This document shows positions 1 to 7,665 of a DNA stretch of 22,468 nucleotides, in pieces. Source of the DNA: Clostridia bacterium (lineage in GTDB: Bacteria > Bacillota > DSM-16504 > Desulfitibacterales > Desulfitibacteraceae); NCBI GenBank assembly GCA_018333845.1, contig JAGXSK010000250.1, positions 1 through 22,468 of the forward strand. The letters run 5' to 3'. Position 1 is the first letter of the stretch, and every line of letters begins with the position of its first letter. Made by a program: the position numbers and the translations under genes. The notes beneath the pieces were generated by a model. It had not been told where the DNA came from. It saw nothing but the letters and a program-made list of their open reading frames with translations, and did not search any database.

Positions 1-291
1 GCAGCTATTGTTATGCTTGCTGACGCCATTGAGGCCGGGGTAAGATCAATTCAAAAGCCTACTCCAAATAAGATAGAAGCCTTTGTGAGAAAAATCATCA
101 AGGATAAGTTAGAAGATGGACAGCTGGAGGAATGTGATTTAACTTTTAAAGAATTGGATATTATTGCCCAATCCTTTGTTAAAATATTAACTGGTATTTT
201 CCATTCTAGAATTGAATATCCAGAGAATGTCCTGAAGGAAATGGAAAGGGGAAAGATTAATGGAGGCGTATGTAAACAATCAGCAGGATAA
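1..291 (+). CDS. pgpH: 7TM-HD c-di-AMP phosphodiesterase, C-terminal end (partial)
   Basis: The open frame enters from the left edge and ends at TAA 289-291, so only the last 96 codons are present. Seen: the segment with VMLADAIEAGVRSIQKPTPN followed by KIEAFVRKIIKDKLEDGQLE and GIFHSRIEYPE, which is the hallmark end of the cytoplasmic HD domain of PgpH/YqfF. Family knowledge: PgpH is a membrane-anchored phosphodiesterase that hydrolyses cyclic di-AMP. The metal-binding HD residues and the membrane helices lie outside the window. It precedes ybeY, as in Bacillus and most Clostridia, and overlaps its start by 32 bases, so the two are probably co-transcribed and translationally coupled. Confidence 0.9.
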   Translation, partial: AAIVMLADAIEAGVRSIQKPTPNKIEAFVRKIIKDKLEDGQLEECDLTFKELDIIAQSFVKILTGIFHSRIEYPENVLKEMERGKINGGVCKQSAG

Positions 292-700
292 AAAATCCAT
301 AGACCCATCCTTAACAGCAGTTTTAGAGGATGCAATAAAATTTGTCCTTCATAAAGAAGGCATCAATAATTATGAAATAGGTGTCACATTGGTGGATGAT
401 GACTATATTTTAAAATTAAACAGTCAATACCGAGGAAAAGATGTGCCTACAGATGTTCTGTCGTTTCCCCTTTCAGGTGAAAATGGAGATACCTTTGTGG
501 TTGGAGATGTGGTTATTTCTGTTGATACTGCTGAGAGGCAGGCTTTTGAATATGGCCATTCCTTTGAAAGGGAAATGGTATATTTATTAGTGCATGGAAT
601 ATATCACATTCTGGGTTATAACCATGATAATGATAAAAACAAGGAAATAATGAGACAAAAAGAGGAAGAGATAATGAATAAATATAATCTAAGCAGGTAG
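260..700 (+). CDS. ybeY: Endoribonuclease / rRNA maturation factor YbeY
   Basis: A 146-residue protein of normal family length. YbeY is a zinc-dependent metalloprotein needed for 16S rRNA 3'-end processing and late ribosome quality control. Seen: the conserved YRGKDVPTDVLSFPL segment at about residues 53-67 and the zinc motif HGIYHILGYNHD at about 112-123, with three His as ligands (HxxxHxxxxxH). The start is ATG 260, preceded by a purine-rich AAAGGGG about 8 bases upstream. The gene begins inside the pgpH end. It lies between pgpH and cdd. The dgkA gene often found between ybeY and cdd is absent here. Confidence 0.95.
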   Translation: MEAYVNNQQDKKSIDPSLTAVLEDAIKFVLHKEGINNYEIGVTLVDDDYILKLNSQYRGKDVPTDVLSFPLSGENGDTFVVGDVVISVDTAERQAFEYGHSFEREMVYLLVHGIYHILGYNHDNDKNKEIMRQKEEEIMNKYNLSR

Positions 701-793
701 AAAGATTAAAAATCACGTCAGTATTTGAGGTAGAATATGTTTTAAATGAACAACTAGCTAGAGAAGGATTAAATATTTCAGGTGGTGTACAAG

Positions 794-1183
794 ATGCATT
801 TAAACCAATTGTTGGAAATAGCAATTGAGGCTAGAAAAAATTCATATTCTCCCTATTCTAAATTTCCTGTAGGAGCAGCAGTGTTAACTAAAGATGGGAA
901 AGTCTATACTGGGTGTAATGTGGAAAATGCAGCCTACGGAATAACCCTTTGTGCAGAGACAGTTGCAGTTGCAAAGGCTGTGTCAGAAGGCAGCCGGAAT
1001 ATTGCCGCTGTGGCAGTTGCAGCTGATACAGAGGGTGTTTGCAGGCCATGCGGCTCATGCAGACAGTTCATATTAGAATTTGGGGATGAAATAGTTATTA
1101 TTATGGGAAATCTAAAGGGTAATATGGAAACAAAAAACATAAAAGAACTTATACCCTTTAGCTTTAGCAGTAGAGATTTATGA
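794..1183 (+). CDS. cdd: Cytidine deaminase (tetrameric type)
   Basis: A 129-residue enzyme converting (deoxy)cytidine to (deoxy)uridine in pyrimidine salvage. I chose ATG 794 because AGGTGG sits 8 bases upstream; GTG 782 or 785 would overlap that ribosome-binding site. Seen: the substrate motif SPYSKFPVGAA (19-29), the first zinc motif with Cys53-Ala-Glu55, and the second zinc motif PCGSC, giving Cys86 and Cys89. These numbers coincide with the small tetrameric Bacillus-type enzyme. Odd: the residue after the catalytic Glu55 is Thr56, where the Bacillus-type enzyme has Arg (CAER). Some members of the family lack this Arg, so activity is still expected. It lies between ybeY and era, the usual place. 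Confidence 0.95.
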   Translation: MHLNQLLEIAIEARKNSYSPYSKFPVGAAVLTKDGKVYTGCNVENAAYGITLCAETVAVAKAVSEGSRNIAAVAVAADTEGVCRPCGSCRQFILEFGDEIVIIMGNLKGNMETKNIKELIPFSFSSRDL

Positions 1184-1243
1184 AGAGGAATTATCTGGTT
1201 TTACTGCTTATGACATCTCATATCAAAAAAGCGAGGTATAGTA

Positions 1244-2161
1244 ATGCACCATAAAAAAATGAAGTCGGGTTTTGTTGCTATTGCTGGCAGGCCAAATGTG
1301 GGAAAGTCAACCTTGATGAATGCCCTTATTGGCAAAAAAGTAGCAATAATGTCGGACAAGCCCCAGACCACGCGCAATAAGATTACAGGTGTAATGACCA
1401 GGCCTGAACTCCAGGTGGTATTTATAGATACCCCTGGAATACATAAACCAAAAACAAAATTAGGTGAAGTCATGGTTGGGTTAACTGAAAGAAGTCTTAA
1501 GGAGGTTGACCTTATACTATATATTGTGGATGCTGCAGCGGAAATTGGCAGGGGGGATGACTTCATAAATCAAATCCTTATTAATTCTAAGCTGCCCATA
1601 ATCATTGCATTGAATAAAATAGACAATCTTAAGGAACAGGAAATTTTGGAAAAAACAGTGAAATGGCAGTCTACAGGTGTAAGTGAGACAATAGTTCCTA
1701 TTTCAGCACTAAAAAGCATCAATTTAGAGAGGCTTGTTGAGGTGCTAGGAAACCATTTGGAGGAAGGGCCTCAATATTACCCGGAGGACATGGTTACTGA
1801 CCAGCCTGAAAACATGGTAGTGGCAGAGATTATAAGAGAAAAGATTTTGCATTTAACTAGAGAGGAAATACCCCATTCTACTGCAGTTGTTTTAGATGCA
1901 ATGGAAGAACGGGAGAATAATGTGATCTATATTGATGCTATAATCTATCTAGAAAGAGATTCTCAAAAGGGCATTGTCATTGGCAAAGGCGGCACAATGC
2001 TTAAACAAATAGGCCAGTTTGCCAGAGAAGAAATAGAAGGACTTCTAAATGCCAGAATATATCTAGATCTTAGGGTCAAGGTGAAAAAAAACTGGCGGAA
2101 AGAGGCCAGCCATCTAAAGAAAATGGGATATGATATAAGCTTGCTGCAAGATAAGAGGTAG
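1244..2161 (+). CDS. era: GTPase Era
   Basis: A 305-residue GTPase that binds the 3' end of 16S rRNA and acts as a 30S assembly checkpoint, at the ribosome and membrane. Seen: the G1 P-loop GRPNVGKST (15-23), the G3 motif DTPG (62-65), the G4 motif NKID (124-127), a G5-like SAL near 160, and the C-terminal type-II KH domain with GIVIGKGG. Length is normal (about 300). ATG 1244 is preceded by GCGAGGT at a proper distance; a second Met, five codons later, would be too far from that site. It is tightly followed by recO (8 bases), so the ybeY-cdd-era-recO group looks like one operon. Confidence 0.98.
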   Translation: MHHKKMKSGFVAIAGRPNVGKSTLMNALIGKKVAIMSDKPQTTRNKITGVMTRPELQVVFIDTPGIHKPKTKLGEVMVGLTERSLKEVDLILYIVDAAAEIGRGDDFINQILINSKLPIIIALNKIDNLKEQEILEKTVKWQSTGVSETIVPISALKSINLERLVEVLGNHLEEGPQYYPEDMVTDQPENMVVAEIIREKILHLTREEIPHSTAVVLDAMEERENNVIYIDAIIYLERDSQKGIVIGKGGTMLKQIGQFAREEIEGLLNARIYLDLRVKVKKNWRKEASHLKKMGYDISLLQDKR

Positions 2162-2169
2162 AGGTTCAC

Positions 2170-2916
2170 ATGACAACTCCCATTCAAACCAACGGCATTA
2201 TAATTAAAGAGTATAACTATGACGAGGCAGACAAGATATTTGTAATCTTTACAGCAGACAAGGGTAAAATAACATGCCTAGCAAAGGGTGTTCGTAAAAG
2301 CAGAAGCAAAATGAGAGGCTTCCTGCAGCTTTTTACTTACTCTAAAATCCATCTCCATAAAGGGAAGTCCCTTTATACAATTATTGGCGGGGAAGTAATA
2401 AATAGCTTTCCCAGGGTTAAAAATGACTTGCTTTTGTTTGGTTATGCAAACTATATAACAGAGGTTTTGGAAAGCATCTTGCCTGCAGAAGAAAAAAACA
2501 ATGCCATTTTCACAACTACAGTATCCATGTTTCATCTTATGGGAAGCATACCAATAAGTCAGCTTTCATCCTATTACTTGCTCAGGCTCATAAAATATGC
2601 AGGTTTCCTGCCAGAACTGTCCCGCTGTGTATTATGCGGGGAGAGGATAGAGGCCAATGCTTTGTTCCATAATATTGAGGGTGGCTGTGTATGTGTCCAG
2701 TGTGGAAAAGAATTTGATAATAAAGCATATATGCCTCTTGGTATTATAAGAATTATGGAGCAGCTCCTGACCATGGATATTAATAAGCTGGGAAGATTAA
2801 AAGTAAAGGATAGGGATCAGTTCTTTATTGAGGACCTGCTTTGCGAGTATTTAAAGTTTCTTCTGGAGAGACCTATAAACTCAATTAAATTTATAAGAGA
2901 GATTCGTGGTGCATGA
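2170..2916 (+). CDS. recO: DNA repair protein RecO
   Basis: A 248-residue protein that anneals single strands and, with RecR, loads RecA onto SSB-coated DNA in the RecFOR pathway. Seen: the N-terminal OB-fold start with the pattern GIIIKEYNYDEADKI, the segment LAKGVRKSRSKMRG, and a C-terminal zinc-finger-like pair: Cys153-x2-Cys156 and Cys175-x2-Cys178. The four-cysteine finger is common in Gram-positive RecO. Its length matches the family. It is the last gene before the glyQS promoter, whose -35 box starts 12 bases after its stop codon. No terminator is visible between them, so readthrough into the T-box leader is possible. Confidence 0.96.
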   Translation: MTTPIQTNGIIIKEYNYDEADKIFVIFTADKGKITCLAKGVRKSRSKMRGFLQLFTYSKIHLHKGKSLYTIIGGEVINSFPRVKNDLLLFGYANYITEVLESILPAEEKNNAIFTTTVSMFHLMGSIPISQLSSYYLLRLIKYAGFLPELSRCVLCGERIEANALFHNIEGGCVCVQCGKEFDNKAYMPLGIIRIMEQLLTMDINKLGRLKVKDRDQFFIEDLLCEYLKFLLERPINSIKFIREIRGA

Positions 2917-2928
2917 TTCTAAAGAAGA

Positions 2929-2957
2929 TTGACAAACCATCTTGGCTTTGCTAAATT
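2929..2957 (+). promoter_or_regulatory. Sigma-A promoter of the glyQS T-box transcript
   Basis: TTGACA (2929-2934, perfect -35), a spacer of exactly 17 bases, and TAAATT (2952-2957, four of six to the -10 consensus). The predicted start near 2964 falls just before the T-box stem I. Confidence 0.75.
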
Positions 2958-2963
2958 TAACAA

Positions 2964-3233
2964 TGATATTAATATCAAGGCAGCAATGATGAGAAGTAGT
3001 AAGCTTAAAAAACCTTTTAAGCCCATTATTATAATTATACTGGGTGCAAGAGAGCCGGGCATGGTGGAAACTGGTAAAGGACTTAAGCTGAAGGCGTTTC
3101 TGAGCTGCGGGGATGTACTTAATCCCAACTAATAAGGTGGAGTACCTATGGGGTGCTCAAGCAGGGTGGAACCGCGGCTAATCCCGTCCCTGCAGTCTTT
3201 AAAGGACTGTAGTGAATGGGTTTTTTATTTTTC
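2964..3233 (+). promoter_or_regulatory. Glycine T-box riboswitch with terminator/antiterminator
   Basis: A tRNA-sensing leader controlling glyQS. Seen in order: the stem I start with the AATGATGAGAAGTAGTA pattern (near 2983-3003); the distal stem I segment with AGAGAG and TGGTGGAAA (3049-3070); the specifier loop GAAGGCGTTTCTGAG, with specifier codon GGC at 3093-3095 (glycine); and the T-box AGGGTGGAACCGCGG at 3163-3177. The TGGA at 3167-3170 should pair with a tRNA ending in UCCA, the expected discriminator for Gly. A terminator follows: stem CTGCAGTC/GACTGTAG extended by CCC/GGG, then TTTTTT (3183-3233). Uncharged tRNA-Gly should stabilise the antiterminator and turn the operon on. This explains the 349-base gap between recO and glyQ. 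Confidence 0.95.
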
Positions 3234-3265
3234 CATGATTTCAAAAAAGGAGGTAATAACAGTTT

Positions 3266-4246
3266 ATGAATTTTCAAGAGATTATAATGTCGTTAGATCA
3301 ATTCTGGGCAAAAAAGGGATGTATCTTAATACAGCCCTATGATGTGGAAAAGGGTGCAGGAACCATGCAGCCAGGAACATTTTTAAAAGCACTTGGGCCT
3401 GAACCCTGGAATGTGGCATATGTGGAACCCTCCAGGAGGCCAACAGATGGTCGCTATGGGGACAACCCTAACAGACTGCAGCATTACTATCAATATCAAG
3501 TTCTTCTCAAGCCGTCCCCAGATGATGTCCAGGATTTATATTTAGACAGCTTAAGGGCAATAGGTATTGAGATAGAAAAGCATGATATCAGATTTGTGGA
3601 GGATAACTGGGAATCTCCAACCCTGGGTGCATGGGGTCTTGGTTGGGAAGTTTGGCTTGATGGCATGGAGGTAACACAGTTTACCTATTTCCAGCAGTGC
3701 GGCGGCATAGACTGTCACCCGGTAAGTGCCGAGCTTACCTATGGTATTGAACGTCTGGCAATGTTCATTCAAAAGAAGAACAGCGTATTTGATATAAAAT
3801 GGATAGGTGATATATCCTATGGCGATATACATCATCAAACTGAAATGGATTATTCTTACTACAATTTTCAATATGCAGATACCAGGATGCTTTTTGACAT
3901 GTTTAACCAATATGAAAGGGAATGTGAGAGGATCATAGCCCTTGGCCTTGTACAGCCTGCCTATGATTATACTTTAAAATGTTCCCACACCTTTAACCTC
4001 TTAGATGCCAGGGGGGCAATTAGTGTTACAGAAAGAACTGGCTATATCCATAGGGTTAGAGATCTAGCCAGGAAGGTGGCCCATGGCTATGTCAAACAAA
4101 GGGAAAGATTAGGCTATCCCCTGATCAAGGATCCAATAGTCCGTGAGGAACTGGGTCTTGAGCCACTTAAGGAAAAAAGTTTTGCAGTAAAACCACTACC
4201 CCTTGAAGAAAAGACAGATAAATCCACCGAAAGGGAGGGGAAATAA
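3266..4246 (+). CDS. glyQ: Glycyl-tRNA synthetase alpha subunit
   Basis: The 326-residue catalytic subunit of the bacterial alpha2beta2 GlyRS, which charges tRNA-Gly in the cytoplasm. Seen: an unmistakable start with QPYDVEKGAGTMQPGTF, then the motif region VEPSRRPTDGRYGDNPNR, and further conserved segments DNWESPTLGAWGLGWE and TYFQQCGGIDC. These belong to the class II aminoacylation core. It is some 30 residues longer than the common length, because of a charged, poorly conserved tail after residue 295. The start ATG 3266 has AAGGAGGT at 3247-3254. It lies directly behind the glycine T-box and one base before glyS. Confidence 0.98.
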   Translation: MNFQEIIMSLDQFWAKKGCILIQPYDVEKGAGTMQPGTFLKALGPEPWNVAYVEPSRRPTDGRYGDNPNRLQHYYQYQVLLKPSPDDVQDLYLDSLRAIGIEIEKHDIRFVEDNWESPTLGAWGLGWEVWLDGMEVTQFTYFQQCGGIDCHPVSAELTYGIERLAMFIQKKNSVFDIKWIGDISYGDIHHQTEMDYSYYNFQYADTRMLFDMFNQYERECERIIALGLVQPAYDYTLKCSHTFNLLDARGAISVTERTGYIHRVRDLARKVAHGYVKQRERLGYPLIKDPIVREELGLEPLKEKSFAVKPLPLEEKTDKSTEREGK

Positions 4247-4247
4247 A

Positions 4248-6320
4248 ATGGTCAGGGATTTTCTTTTCGAAATAGGAACTGAAGAAATACCTGCAAGGTT
4301 TATGACAGGAGCCCTAAATGAACTAAAAGTTAAAACACAACGGCTGCTTGAAAAAGAGAGACTTGCATATAAAGACATTAATACCTATGGAACACCCAGA
4401 AGGCTTACAGTATATATTAAAGATCTAGTGGAAGCAGGAGAGGGCCTTGTGGAGGAGAAGAAGGGCCCATCTGTTAAGGTGGCCTTTGATAACCAGGGCA
4501 ATTACACCAAGGCAGCCCAGGGCTTTGCCAGGGGTCAGCAAACTGCTGTTGAGAATCTTGTTATAAAGGATACACCTGGGGGCCAATATGTCTATGCCAT
4601 AGTTGAAAAAAAGGGAGAGAATATAAAAGACCTCTTTCCTAGAATCCTTCCAGAGCTTATTTTAAGTTTGGAGTTTCCAAAGCCGATGCGTTGGGGATAT
4701 CTTAATATACGCTTTGTAAGGCCCATAAGGTGGCTGGTTTCTCTTTATGGTAATGAAATTATTCCCATTGAAGTGGAAGGGATTATATCAGGTAGAATAA
4801 CCCAGGGTCACCGCTTTCTTGGCAAGAAGCATTTTGAGCTGCCAGACGCAGCCAGCTATTTCTCCAGGCTGGAAGAAAACTATGTGATAGTGGATCAAGA
4901 TAAAAGACGAGATATTATCTGGAAACAGATTCAAGACCTGGCAAAAAAAGAAGGTGGCAGGATAAAGCCTGACCCAGAGCTTTTAGAAGAAATAAACTAT
5001 TTACTGGAATATCCCACAGCCCTTTGCGGAAAGTTTGCCCAATCTTATTTGAAGCTGCCAAAGGAAAGCTTGATAACAGTAATGAAGGAACACCAGAAGT
5101 ACTTTCCCGTGTGGGATGAAAATGACAACCTTCTGAACAAATTTATCACAGTTCGTAATGGAGATGACAAAAACCTTGACATTGTTGTTCAAGGAAATGA
5201 AAAGGTCCTTGAAGCCAGGTTAAACGACGGTAAATTCTTCTATGAAGAAGATGTAAAAATCCCACTGGATCAAGAAGTAGAGAAACTAAAAGCCGTGGTC
5301 TTCCAGGAAAAACTTGGAACTTTATACCAAAAAATAACCAGAAACCAGGATGTTGCCAATTATATTGCAGATATACTGGCCCTATCCCCTGCCAACAGGG
5401 TCAATGTATTAAGGGCAAATTACCTTGCCAAGGCAGATCTGGTATCAAATATGGTTTATGAATTTCCAGAACTCCAGGGCATCATGGGATATTACTATGC
5501 TTTACACCATGGAGAAAAGAAAGAAGTAGCTGTAGCTATAAAAGAGCATTATAAACCAAGGTTTTCAGGTGATACCCTGCCTGAAACAATAGTTGGTACT
5601 GTTATAGCCATGGCAGATAAAATTGATACAATTTGCGGCTGTTTTGCTGCAGGACTTAGACCAACTGGGGCAGGAGATCCCTATGCATTAAGGCGTCAGG
5701 CCCAGGGCATCTGCTATATGATGTTTGAAGGCCAGCTTGACCTTGACCTTTTCCCATTGATAGAGGCTTCTCTGGAAACTTATGAGAAGCAGGGCCTTAA
5801 TATGGATAAAGAGGAAACCCTGGCAGCTCTAAAAGAATTCTTCAAACAAAGGGTGGCAAGTCTCCTTGAAGAGCATGGAGCAAGCTATGATGTAGTTAAT
5901 TGTGTACTGGAGAGCAATTGGAATAATATCCATGAAACAGTCAGTAAAGCTCAGGCTTTAATGCAATTTAAAGATAATCCCCAGTATAGCGAGCTTCTTA
6001 CTGCCTTTACAAGGGCTGGAAACCTGGCAAAAAATGCAGCAACCATAAATGTTAATGAGAATTTCTTTAAGGACAGTTCTGAAGAGATGCTCTGGAATAA
6101 ATTTAAGGAAATGTCAAGAGAGGCTTTGCCATTATGGGAATTTCAGGAATATACAGAGATTCTGGAAAAGTTTTCTTCAATAAAGTTATATATAGATGAA
6201 TTTTTTGAAAAGGTAATGGTAATGGACAAGGATGAGGATGTTAAGAATAACAGGTTAGCTTTACTTAAGACAATAGTAAATTATCTCAATCCCTTTGGAG
6301 ACCTTTCAAAGCTTTTGTAA
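4248..6320 (+). CDS. glyS: Glycyl-tRNA synthetase beta subunit
   Basis: A 690-residue beta subunit of GlyRS, which binds tRNA-Gly and supports aminoacylation by the alpha subunit. Length is normal for the family. The start is ATG 4248, one base after the glyQ stop, with GGGAGGGG at 4234-4241; an upstream TTG (4203) in the same frame lies inside glyQ and has no support. Seen: N-terminal FLFEIGTEEIPARFM, the conserved KPMRWG and RPIRWLVSLYG segments, an HD-like region with MADKIDTICGCFAAG and RPTGAGDPYALRRQA (about 460-490), and a DALR-type C-terminus. The unit ends at the hairpin at 6354. Confidence 0.98.
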   Translation: MVRDFLFEIGTEEIPARFMTGALNELKVKTQRLLEKERLAYKDINTYGTPRRLTVYIKDLVEAGEGLVEEKKGPSVKVAFDNQGNYTKAAQGFARGQQTAVENLVIKDTPGGQYVYAIVEKKGENIKDLFPRILPELILSLEFPKPMRWGYLNIRFVRPIRWLVSLYGNEIIPIEVEGIISGRITQGHRFLGKKHFELPDAASYFSRLEENYVIVDQDKRRDIIWKQIQDLAKKEGGRIKPDPELLEEINYLLEYPTALCGKFAQSYLKLPKESLITVMKEHQKYFPVWDENDNLLNKFITVRNGDDKNLDIVVQGNEKVLEARLNDGKFFYEEDVKIPLDQEVEKLKAVVFQEKLGTLYQKITRNQDVANYIADILALSPANRVNVLRANYLAKADLVSNMVYEFPELQGIMGYYYALHHGEKKEVAVAIKEHYKPRFSGDTLPETIVGTVIAMADKIDTICGCFAAGLRPTGAGDPYALRRQAQGICYMMFEGQLDLDLFPLIEASLETYEKQGLNMDKEETLAALKEFFKQRVASLLEEHGASYDVVNCVLESNWNNIHETVSKAQALMQFKDNPQYSELLTAFTRAGNLAKNAATINVNENFFKDSSEEMLWNKFKEMSREALPLWEFQEYTEILEKFSSIKLYIDEFFEKVMVMDKDEDVKNNRLALLKTIVNYLNPFGDLSKLL

Positions 6321-6353
6321 AGAATATGTTAACACCTGGCAAAATGTTCAAGG

Positions 6354-6382
6354 AACCCTGCACTTTATGCAGGGTTTTTTCT
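6354..6382 (+). terminator. Rho-independent terminator of glyQS
   Basis: A perfect 9-bp stem AACCCTGCA (6354-6362) / TGCAGGGTT (6368-6376) with loop CTTTA, followed by a run of T. It lies 34 bases after the glyS stop. Confidence 0.92.
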
Positions 6383-6500
6383 ATAAATATTGATAGATTA
6401 TATAGATAGATTTAAAACGTTATTATCGATATTAGGAATTGTTTTTGCATATTCCCTTGAGTATTATTACATTAACTATGTTTAAAGGGAGTGTGTGCTG

Positions 6501-7652
6501 GTGAGAAAGGAATTGATACAGGAATTTGAAAATTTAAGAGAAATCAATCAAATTAACATGCAGAGGGCTCTGGATCAGGGGAAAAAGGTAGTGGGAATGT
6601 ACTGCACCTTTGCTCCACAGGAACTGGTTCTAGCTGCTGGTGCAATACCTGTGGGACTTTGTGGTACTAATGAAAAGCCAATTCCTGCAGCAGAGAAAGA
6701 CCTGCCAAGAAACCTATGTGCTTTGATTAAATCTTCCTATGGATTTGGAATTACTGATACATGCCCCTACTTTAATTCAGCAAGCATGATTATTGGGGAA
6801 ACTACTTGTGATGGTAAGAAAAAGATGTTTGAACTAATGAAAGAGCTCAAGCCAGTTCATGTAATGAGTTTGCCTCCAGAAGCCAAAACCAGGGCAGCTC
6901 TGGAAATGTGGAAATCTGAAATGATCAGGGCAAAAGAAGCCATTGAAAAAGAGTTAGGGGTGGAGATAACTGAAGAAAAAATCAGGGATGCAATAAAGCT
7001 TATTAATAAGGAAAAAAGAACAAGAAAGGCTTTATATGACATAAATCAAAACAAACCGGCCCTTTTAGCTGGTACTGATATGCTAAAAGCAGCCTGGCTC
7101 ACTACCTTTGCTTCAGATAAAAATAATGTTATTGAAATGCTTGACAATTTAAAGGTTGAACTTGAAAAACTGGCAGAGCAGGGTGATTATTATGGGGATG
7201 AAAAAACCCTGCGAATTCTCCTGACTGGTACACCTGTTGGCCTTGGCAGTGAGAAAGTAGTCAGACTAGTTGAAGAATGTGGCGGAAATGTTGTTTGCCT
7301 GGAGAACTGTACAGGATATAAGGTGGTGGATGTTATAGTTCCTGAAGACCCTGACAGGAATGTTTATGACCTGTTAGCAGAAACTTATATACAGATGCCG
7401 TGTTCAGTAATGTCAGATAATGATGGAAGAATTAATCTGCTTACCGAACTGGTCAGTAAGTTCCAGGTGGACGGTATTATCGACCTGTCGTGGCAGGCTT
7501 GTCATACCTACAATATTGAGGCCCATAGAATCGAAAAACTGGCCAAAGAAGAGCTTGCTTTACCTTATCTGCATATTGAGACTGATTATTCCACTTCAGA
7601 TGTAGAAAACCTCAAGGTAAGAATAGCAGCCTTCCTTGAAATGCTCCAGTAG
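6501..7652 (+). CDS. Double-cubane-cluster anaerobic reductase (2-hydroxyacyl-CoA dehydratase superfamily)
   Basis: A 383-residue protein of the HgdB/FldB/YjiM superfamily. GTG 6501 is chosen because AAAGGGAG (6484-6491) lies 9 bases upstream; GTG 6495 would be too close. Seen: KVVGMYCTFAPQELVLAAGA, then GLCGTNEKPIPAAEKDLPRN, NLCALIKSSYGF, DTCPYF and GETTCDGKKKMFELM. Cysteines are at residues 35, 54, 73, 88, 103, 260, 266, 270, 301 and 334. The NLC-LIKSSYGF plus ETTCDGKKK signature is, from family knowledge, that of the homodimeric double-cubane [8Fe-9S] protein described from Carboxydothermus, rather than the two-subunit CoA dehydratases. The natural substrate of that family is unknown. The activase gene follows by 13 bases, and no second dehydratase subunit is present, which supports this reading. 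A weak promoter-like TTGCAT-N17-TACATT lies at 6445-6473. Confidence 0.82.
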   Translation: MRKELIQEFENLREINQINMQRALDQGKKVVGMYCTFAPQELVLAAGAIPVGLCGTNEKPIPAAEKDLPRNLCALIKSSYGFGITDTCPYFNSASMIIGETTCDGKKKMFELMKELKPVHVMSLPPEAKTRAALEMWKSEMIRAKEAIEKELGVEITEEKIRDAIKLINKEKRTRKALYDINQNKPALLAGTDMLKAAWLTTFASDKNNVIEMLDNLKVELEKLAEQGDYYGDEKTLRILLTGTPVGLGSEKVVRLVEECGGNVVCLENCTGYKVVDVIVPEDPDRNVYDLLAETYIQMPCSVMSDNDGRINLLTELVSKFQVDGIIDLSWQACHTYNIEAHRIEKLAKEELALPYLHIETDYSTSDVENLKVRIAAFLEMLQ

Positions 7653-7665
7653 GGCTGCTGAAAAA

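Noticed and set aside
2929..3132. Small open frames on both strands between recO and glyQ
   Set aside because: They lie in the promoter and T-box leader, whose RNA motifs explain the conservation. No plausible protein.
3551..3910. 119-codon minus-strand frame inside glyQ
   Set aside because: Shadow of a highly conserved plus-strand gene.
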